From positions 890-8,604 of the forward strand of contig MFUC01000011.1 of NCBI GenBank assembly GCA_001785575.1: DNA of 7,715 nucleotides. Reading direction: 5' to 3'. Positions 3,847 to 7,715 of the stretch are shown piece by piece. The stretch's first letter is position 1. The number at the start of each line of letters is the position of its first letter. The position numbers and the translations under genes are program-made. The notes below the pieces were generated by a model. It was given only the letters and a program-made list of their open reading frames with translations. It made no database searches and was not told where the DNA came from. Source of the stretch: Candidatus Nomurabacteria bacterium RIFCSPHIGHO2_02_FULL_38_15. Its GTDB lineage: Bacteria > Patescibacteriota > Minisyncoccia > Phycocordibacterales > UBA9973.

Positions 3847-5943
3847 ATGGCGAAGGACGAAACCTTGAAAAAGACTAAAACTGTCAAGTACGGTGCTGAT
3901 GAAATCAGCGTTTTAGAGGGCCTGGAGCCGGTCAGGCGCCGGCCTGGCATGTATATTGGCGGTACAGGCACTGAAGGTCTACATCACCTAATTTGGGAGA
4001 TTTTTGACAACTCACGTGACGAGGCGATGGGTGGATTTTGTAATCATATTGAGGTTGCATTATTACCCAACAATCGTATTAGGGTCGTTGATAATGGCCG
4101 AGGTATTCCAGTTGATATGCATTCTAAAACCAAGGTCTCGGCCCTTGAAACGGTCATGACTGTACTGCATGCTGGTGGCAAATTTGGTGGTGACGAAAGT
4201 GGTTATGTTAAAGCCACGGGTGGTTTACATGGCGTGGGTGCATCAGTTGTCAACGCACTATCTATTTATACTCGAGCCGAAGTTCATCGTGATGGGGGCA
4301 AGTATATGCAGGAATATAGTCAAGGTAAAATTAAGGGTGCGGTTAAAAAAATTGGTACATCAAAGGAGCACGGGACTATAATTGCATTTGAAGCTGACCC
4401 TGAAATTTTTAAAGAAATTAAATTTGATTGGCATGCGATAATTCATAAACTAGAGCAACAGGCTTATTTGGTAAATAATTTGCGCATTCATATTATTGAT
4501 GCCCGCAATCATGAAGGCAAAATAAATGACACTGAAACTTACTGGGTTGAAAGTCTAAATTTAAATAGCCCTAATGTAACTTACTATTTTGAAGGTGGGA
4601 TTGTAGCGCTTGTTCGCCAGTATACAAAGTTACACAAAAAAATTACCGACAAAACTTTCTATGTTTCAAAAGAGATTGATGACGTTGGCACTGAAATTGC
4701 CTTTGACTATATTGATGACATTTCAACCAAAATTGTGCCCTTTGCTAACAATATAAATACACCGGAAGGTGGTACACATGTGGCCGGATTTAAAACTGCC
4801 TTAACGCGTGTCATTAATGCTTATGCCAAAAAGAATAATTTAATTAAAGAAGCTGAAGGTGGATTTACGGGTGATGATGTGCTTGAGGGTTTAGTGGCAG
4901 TTATTTCAGTCAAATTACGTGAGATTCAATTTGAAGGTCAAACTAAAACTAAATTGGGATCAACCGAGGCGCAGGGTGCAGTGGCTAAAGTTTTTGGTGA
5001 TGCTTTGTCAACATTTTTTGAAGAGAACCCTGACAATGCAAAATATATAATTAATAAATCAATGCTGGCCCTGCGCGCGCGCAAGGCCGCCAAGGCAGCC
5101 AAGGACTCAATCATGCGCAAAAGCGCCCTTGAGGGTATGACATTGCCTGGCAAATTAGCCGACTGTCAAAGCAAGTCAGCCGCTGAATCAGAATTATTTA
5201 TTGTAGAGGGTGACTCAGCTGGTGGTACGGCCAAAGCGGGTCGGGATCGTAAAACTCAGGCTATCTTGCCATTGCGGGGTAAAATTTTAAATGTTGAACG
5301 TGCGCGTCTTGATAAACTATTACAATCCGAACAAGTTAAAAATCTGGTCATTGCCTTGGGTACTTCAATTGGCGAAACATTCGATGCCACAAAAATTCGC
5401 TATCACAAAATTATTATTGCCACTGATGCCGACGTTGATGGTGCGCACATTCGTACGCTTATATTGACACTATTTTATCGTTACTTCCCGCAAATTATTG
5501 ATGCAGGTTATGTCTATATTGCCCAACCACCACTGTATAAAATTAAACGGGGCAAGGAAGTGCATTATGCTTTTACTGATGAGGAAAAAGTTAAAATAGT
5601 TGGTGATGAAGATTTGATTGAAAGCAATGATTCAGCTGTAAATGATGAAGATGTAGAAGAGAATGAAAATGGAGGCGATGAAAGTGAATCTGAAGGGTCT
5701 ACTTCAAAAACTGCTAAAAAGCCAGCCAAGTGGCACATACAACGCTACAAAGGTTTGGGCGAAATGAACGCTGATGAATTGAAAGAAACTACAATGGACG
5801 CCACCAAACGTGTATTAAAACAAGTCAGCATTCACGATGCCGAGGAAGCCAATCATGTATTTGATATGCTGATGGGCTCCGACGTCGCCCCTCGCAAATC
5901 CTTCATCCAATCCTATGCCAAACAAGCGAATATTGATATCTAG
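3847..5943 (+). CDS. gyrB: DNA gyrase subunit B
   Basis: A 698-residue ATPase subunit of the type IIA topoisomerase that, with GyrA, introduces negative supercoils into DNA. The GHKL ATPase domain has EIFDNSRDEA (51-60, with catalytic E51 and N55), VDNGRGIP (81-88) and GGLHGVG (125-131). The transducer domain carries the QTK loop (365-367), whose Lys contacts ATP. The TOPRIM domain has EGDSAGG (454-460), the metal-binding DADVDG (527-532) and QPPLYK. The C-terminal tail has QRYKGLGEMN (from 632) and ends near PRKSFI. Between the TOPRIM core and QRYKGLGEMN lies an acidic Asp/Glu/Ser/Asn-rich stretch (about 586-624), probably a disordered insertion. The large enterobacterial GyrB insert is absent. 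ParE is the alternative; the overall motif pattern favours GyrB, but the subunits cannot be separated with certainty by eye. The start follows a -10 box directly. The convergent minus-strand operon ends five bases after its stop. Confidence 0.93.
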   Translation: MAKDETLKKTKTVKYGADEISVLEGLEPVRRRPGMYIGGTGTEGLHHLIWEIFDNSRDEAMGGFCNHIEVALLPNNRIRVVDNGRGIPVDMHSKTKVSALETVMTVLHAGGKFGGDESGYVKATGGLHGVGASVVNALSIYTRAEVHRDGGKYMQEYSQGKIKGAVKKIGTSKEHGTIIAFEADPEIFKEIKFDWHAIIHKLEQQAYLVNNLRIHIIDARNHEGKINDTETYWVESLNLNSPNVTYYFEGGIVALVRQYTKLHKKITDKTFYVSKEIDDVGTEIAFDYIDDISTKIVPFANNINTPEGGTHVAGFKTALTRVINAYAKKNNLIKEAEGGFTGDDVLEGLVAVISVKLREIQFEGQTKTKLGSTEAQGAVAKVFGDALSTFFEENPDNAKYIINKSMLALRARKAAKAAKDSIMRKSALEGMTLPGKLADCQSKSAAESELFIVEGDSAGGTAKAGRDRKTQAILPLRGKILNVERARLDKLLQSEQVKNLVIALGTSIGETFDATKIRYHKIIIATDADVDGAHIRTLILTLFYRYFPQIIDAGYVYIAQPPLYKIKRGKEVHYAFTDEEKVKIVGDEDLIESNDSAVNDEDVEENENGGDESESEGSTSKTAKKPAKWHIQRYKGLGEMNADELKETTMDATKRVLKQVSIHDAEEANHVFDMLMGSDVAPRKSFIQSYAKQANIDI

Positions 5944-5948
5944 CAAAC

Positions 5949-6143
5949 TTATTTTAACTCCTTTTTAATCATCGCTTTTAGGTTAGCGATGTGGACTTTT
6001 TTGTCTTTAGCAAGTGTTGCCCAGTATTTTTTTAATGTTGGGTTAGTTTTAGCATCTTTTGTGTATTGATTTTCAAGGCGCCAAAGTGACTTTTGTTCTT
6101 GGGTCAATTGGTGCATCATGTTGTATAAATTATTATCTTTCAT
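5949..6143 (-). CDS. Small charged helical protein, function unknown
   Basis: A 64-residue, Lys-rich, probably all-helical protein with the pattern LTQEQKSLWRLENQY (13-27), a second Trp at 41, and KDKKVHIANLKAMIKKEL at the end. It has no signal peptide, membrane segment or Cys. Short proteins of this look (a Trp after LTQEQKSLW, then a Lys/Glu helix) are, as I recall, common among Patescibacteria, but I know of no function. The two-helix pattern suggests a small helical bundle. It is the last gene of the minus-strand group, 15 bases after the zinc-ribbon gene, and its stop lies five bases from the gyrB stop. No SD is evident. Its placement and in-frame amphipathic pattern support a real gene. 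Confidence 0.7.
   Translation of the reverse strand: MKDNNLYNMMHQLTQEQKSLWRLENQYTKDAKTNPTLKKYWATLAKDKKVHIANLKAMIKKELK
5970..6002 (+). terminator. Possible gyrB terminator inside the convergent gene
   Basis: A perfect 7-bp stem CATCGCT (5970-5976) / AGCGATG (5985-5991) with an 8-base loop starts 27 bases after the gyrB stop. TGGAC and then six T follow on the plus strand. The five-base gap between stem and T run weakens it as an intrinsic terminator, and it lies within the coding region of the minus-strand gene. In the minus direction no T run follows the stem. Confidence 0.35.
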
Positions 6144-6158
6144 ATTTTTATTTAAAAA

Positions 6159-6347
6159 TTATTTTGTATTCTTTAATTTTAACATAACTTGCTTCTTGCC
6201 ACACCATGGGCAAAAGAGGGTTTTGGGTTTTTTGATGTCGGCTATAGACCACCATTTTTTGCACACAGCGCAGTTAAAATGATAAATTTGCTCAGTAGAA
6301 TAGGTACCGGTAATTTTTTTAGTTATTCGTTCTTTCTTTGATTTCAT
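6159..6347 (-). CDS. Small zinc-ribbon protein
   Basis: A 62-residue protein with two CxxC knuckles: Cys26/Cys29 in CAVCKKWWS and Cys46/Cys49 in CPWCGKK, spaced 16 residues apart, which is the layout of a zinc ribbon. The N-terminus (MKSKKERITKKITG) and tail are rich in Lys, consistent with nucleic-acid or ribosome binding, but no partner can be inferred. It begins at the only usable ATG, 29 bases inside the 3' end of thrS in another frame. This suggests coupled translation within one transcript, with the 64-residue gene following 15 bases later. No SD is clear. I do not recognise the specific family. Confidence 0.75.
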   Translation of the reverse strand: MKSKKERITKKITGTYSTEQIYHFNCAVCKKWWSIADIKKPKTLFCPWCGKKQVMLKLKNTK

Positions 6348-7715
6348 TTTGAATTCTTGCTAAAAATTCTACCACATTACTGTTTTCAATTTTTTCATCA
6401 TGGCGACCCTCTATGGTTATTGTATTTGAGCCTTTTTCCTTGTCGCCAATAATTATTTGGTAGGGGATTTTTTGCATTTTAGTATTTCGAATTCTTTTAC
6501 CTAAACTATCATCACTAATTAATTGTGCACGAATGCCAGCTTGTTTTAAGATATCATAAACAGTTTTGGCATATTCGTCATGGTGTTCGCTTGAAATTGG
6601 TAATACGGCAACTTGCACAGGTGACAGCCACATAGGGAAGGCTCCAGCATAGTGTTCAATCAAAATACCAATAAAGCGTTCAAGTGAGCCATAAATAACA
6701 CGGTGAATTACAACTGGCGTTTTCTTAGAACCATCCCTGTCTGTATATTCAAGCTCAAAACGTCGTGGTTGTTGAAAATCTAATTGCATGGTACCTAATT
6801 GCCAATCACGACCCAGTGCGTCTTTCACAATAATGTCAATTTTGGGGCCATAGAATGCGCCATCACCATCCGCGACAAAATAATCTTTACCTGATTTTTC
6901 TAAAACTTTTTTCAGTGCAGTTTCAGCTTTGTCCCAAGTTTCAATATCACCCATAAAACCCTCTGGCCGTGTACCTAAACGAAAACTATATTCTAGATTA
7001 AAAATTCCATAAAAATCTTTACAGATTTCCATGATACTTTCATATTCAGATTCAATCATATCTTCAGTAATGTAGTTATGCGAATCATCTTGTTGAAATG
7101 ATCGGCAACGCAATAAACCATTTAAAGTACCTGAGCGTTCATAGCGATGGAGCCTATCCACATCTGAAAGTCTTAACGGTAAATCTTTATAACTAATTTG
7201 CATTGATTTAAAAACAATCATCGCATTTGGGCAGTTCATTGGCTTAATGCCATAAACTTCATTTTCACCCATATCCGCTATAAACATATCATCCTTGTAG
7301 TGATCCCAATGACCTGAGATTTTCCAGAGCTCAGCTTTGTTGACAAGCGGGCTGGCTATTTCTAAATAACCCAACTTAGTATGTTCTTGGCGCCAATAGT
7401 CTTCTAGCTCTTTATAAATAATTAAACCTTTAGGTAACCAATAGGGCATACCAGGAGCAGTCTCATGGAACATCAAAAGTCCTAACTCTTTACCTAATTT
7501 TTTGTGGTCTCTTTTCTCGGCTTCTTCACGCATATGTAAGTAATTTTCAAGTAACTCTTTGCTTTCAAAAGCCAAGCCGTAAATACGAGTCAGCATTTTA
7601 TTTTTCTCGCTGCCACGCCAATAGGCTCCAGCGATGCGGTCAAGCTTCCAGCCACCCATTTCAATATCTTTAAAATTATCTACATGGCCACCACGGCACA
7701 AATCTGTAAAAGTAC
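6319..7715 (-). CDS. thrS: Threonine-tRNA ligase, 5' end outside window
   Basis: The frame is open to the right edge and begins with TFTDLCRGGHV, the end of the N-terminal editing domain, so the true start lies beyond 7715; the TTG at 7701 is internal. The protein charges tRNA-Thr with Thr using ATP. Domains in order: the end of the editing domain with Cys of CRGGH; class II core with motif 1 (GLIIYKELEDYW); KPMNCP with the zinc ligand Cys (7233-7231); motif 2 (RYERSGTLNGLLRCRSF); zinc ligand His in DDSH (7080-7078); zinc ligand His in VIHR (6705-6703); motif 3 (GSLERFIGILIEHYAGAFP); then the HGTP anticodon-binding domain from about SPVQVAVLPIS. All three zinc ligands that read Thr are present, so the enzyme should be active. 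Motif 2 reads CRSFQQDDSH where RGFTQDDAH is usual. The 3' end overlaps the zinc-ribbon gene by 29 bases. Confidence 0.95.
   Translation of the reverse strand, partial: TFTDLCRGGHVDNFKDIEMGGWKLDRIAGAYWRGSEKNKMLTRIYGLAFESKELLENYLHMREEAEKRDHKKLGKELGLLMFHETAPGMPYWLPKGLIIYKELEDYWRQEHTKLGYLEIASPLVNKAELWKISGHWDHYKDDMFIADMGENEVYGIKPMNCPNAMIVFKSMQISYKDLPLRLSDVDRLHRYERSGTLNGLLRCRSFQQDDSHNYITEDMIESEYESIMEICKDFYGIFNLEYSFRLGTRPEGFMGDIETWDKAETALKKVLEKSGKDYFVADGDGAFYGPKIDIIVKDALGRDWQLGTMQLDFQQPRRFELEYTDRDGSKKTPVVIHRVIYGSLERFIGILIEHYAGAFPMWLSPVQVAVLPISSEHHDEYAKTVYDILKQAGIRAQLISDDSLGKRIRNTKMQKIPYQIIIGDKEKGSNTITIEGRHDEKIENSNVVEFLARIQNEIKERTNN

Noticed and set aside
7699..7701. TTG at 7701 as the thrS start
   Set aside because: The residues before it (TFTD) belong to the conserved TDLCRGGH block, so the gene continues beyond the window.
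1..7715. CRISPR array or tandem repeats
   Set aside because: No regularly spaced direct repeats were seen in the window on reading through it.
1..7715. Alternative code with TGA read as Gly (Gracilibacteria/Absconditabacteria)
   Set aside because: TGA ends the recombinase at the expected place and no in-frame TGA occurs in the conserved genes.

Overview
The window looks like a piece of a compact, AT-rich bacterial chromosome, most likely from the Patescibacteria (Candidate Phyla Radiation). This is inferred from several things: a large serine recombinase with a degenerate Cys ribbon next to a tRNA, a LAGLIDADG endonuclease and a group I intron at a tRNA gene, tRNAs without encoded CCA, very short intergenic gaps, small orphan proteins, and starts that appear leaderless rather than carrying Shine-Dalgarno sites. 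TGA ends the recombinase and no gene has an in-frame TGA, so the recoded Gracilibacteria/Absconditabacteria genetic code is not indicated. No lineage marker was tested, so the phylum is an inference.

Left part (1-1806), a mobile-element cluster around two minus-strand tRNA genes. The 3' part of a large serine recombinase gene (2-685, +) runs into the acceptor end of a tRNA-Asp(GUC) gene on the other strand (677-990, -). That tRNA is split in its anticodon loop by a 242-nt ORF-less group I intron (715-956), whose P1, P3-P8 and P7 core can be paired by eye. Directly upstream of the tRNA, and outside the intron, is a two-motif LAGLIDADG homing endonuclease gene (981-1658, -). Its stop codon lies inside the tRNA. 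A tRNA-Met(CAU) follows (1733-1806, -). Both tRNAs have unusual T-loops.

Middle part (1807-5943), plus-strand genes: a LysE/RhtB-type exporter (1890-2519), a single-chain mitochondrial-type phenylalanyl-tRNA synthetase (2652-3782) and gyrB (3847-5943). A 42-residue one-helix membrane protein (2505-2633, -) is divergent from the synthetase. The two genes share a near-symmetrical palindrome that seems to hold both promoters and both start codons.

Right part (5949-7715), minus strand, convergent with gyrB: threonyl-tRNA synthetase (5' end outside the window), a small zinc-ribbon protein overlapping its end, and a 64-residue charged protein, probably one operon.

Translation (two tRNAs, two synthetases) and DNA topology are the housekeeping themes. 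The most unusual part is the tRNA-Asp locus, where intron, endonuclease and recombinase all meet on one tRNA gene. A recurring TGnTATAAT-like extended -10 box lies a few bases before start codons without an SD, which suggests leaderless mRNAs.
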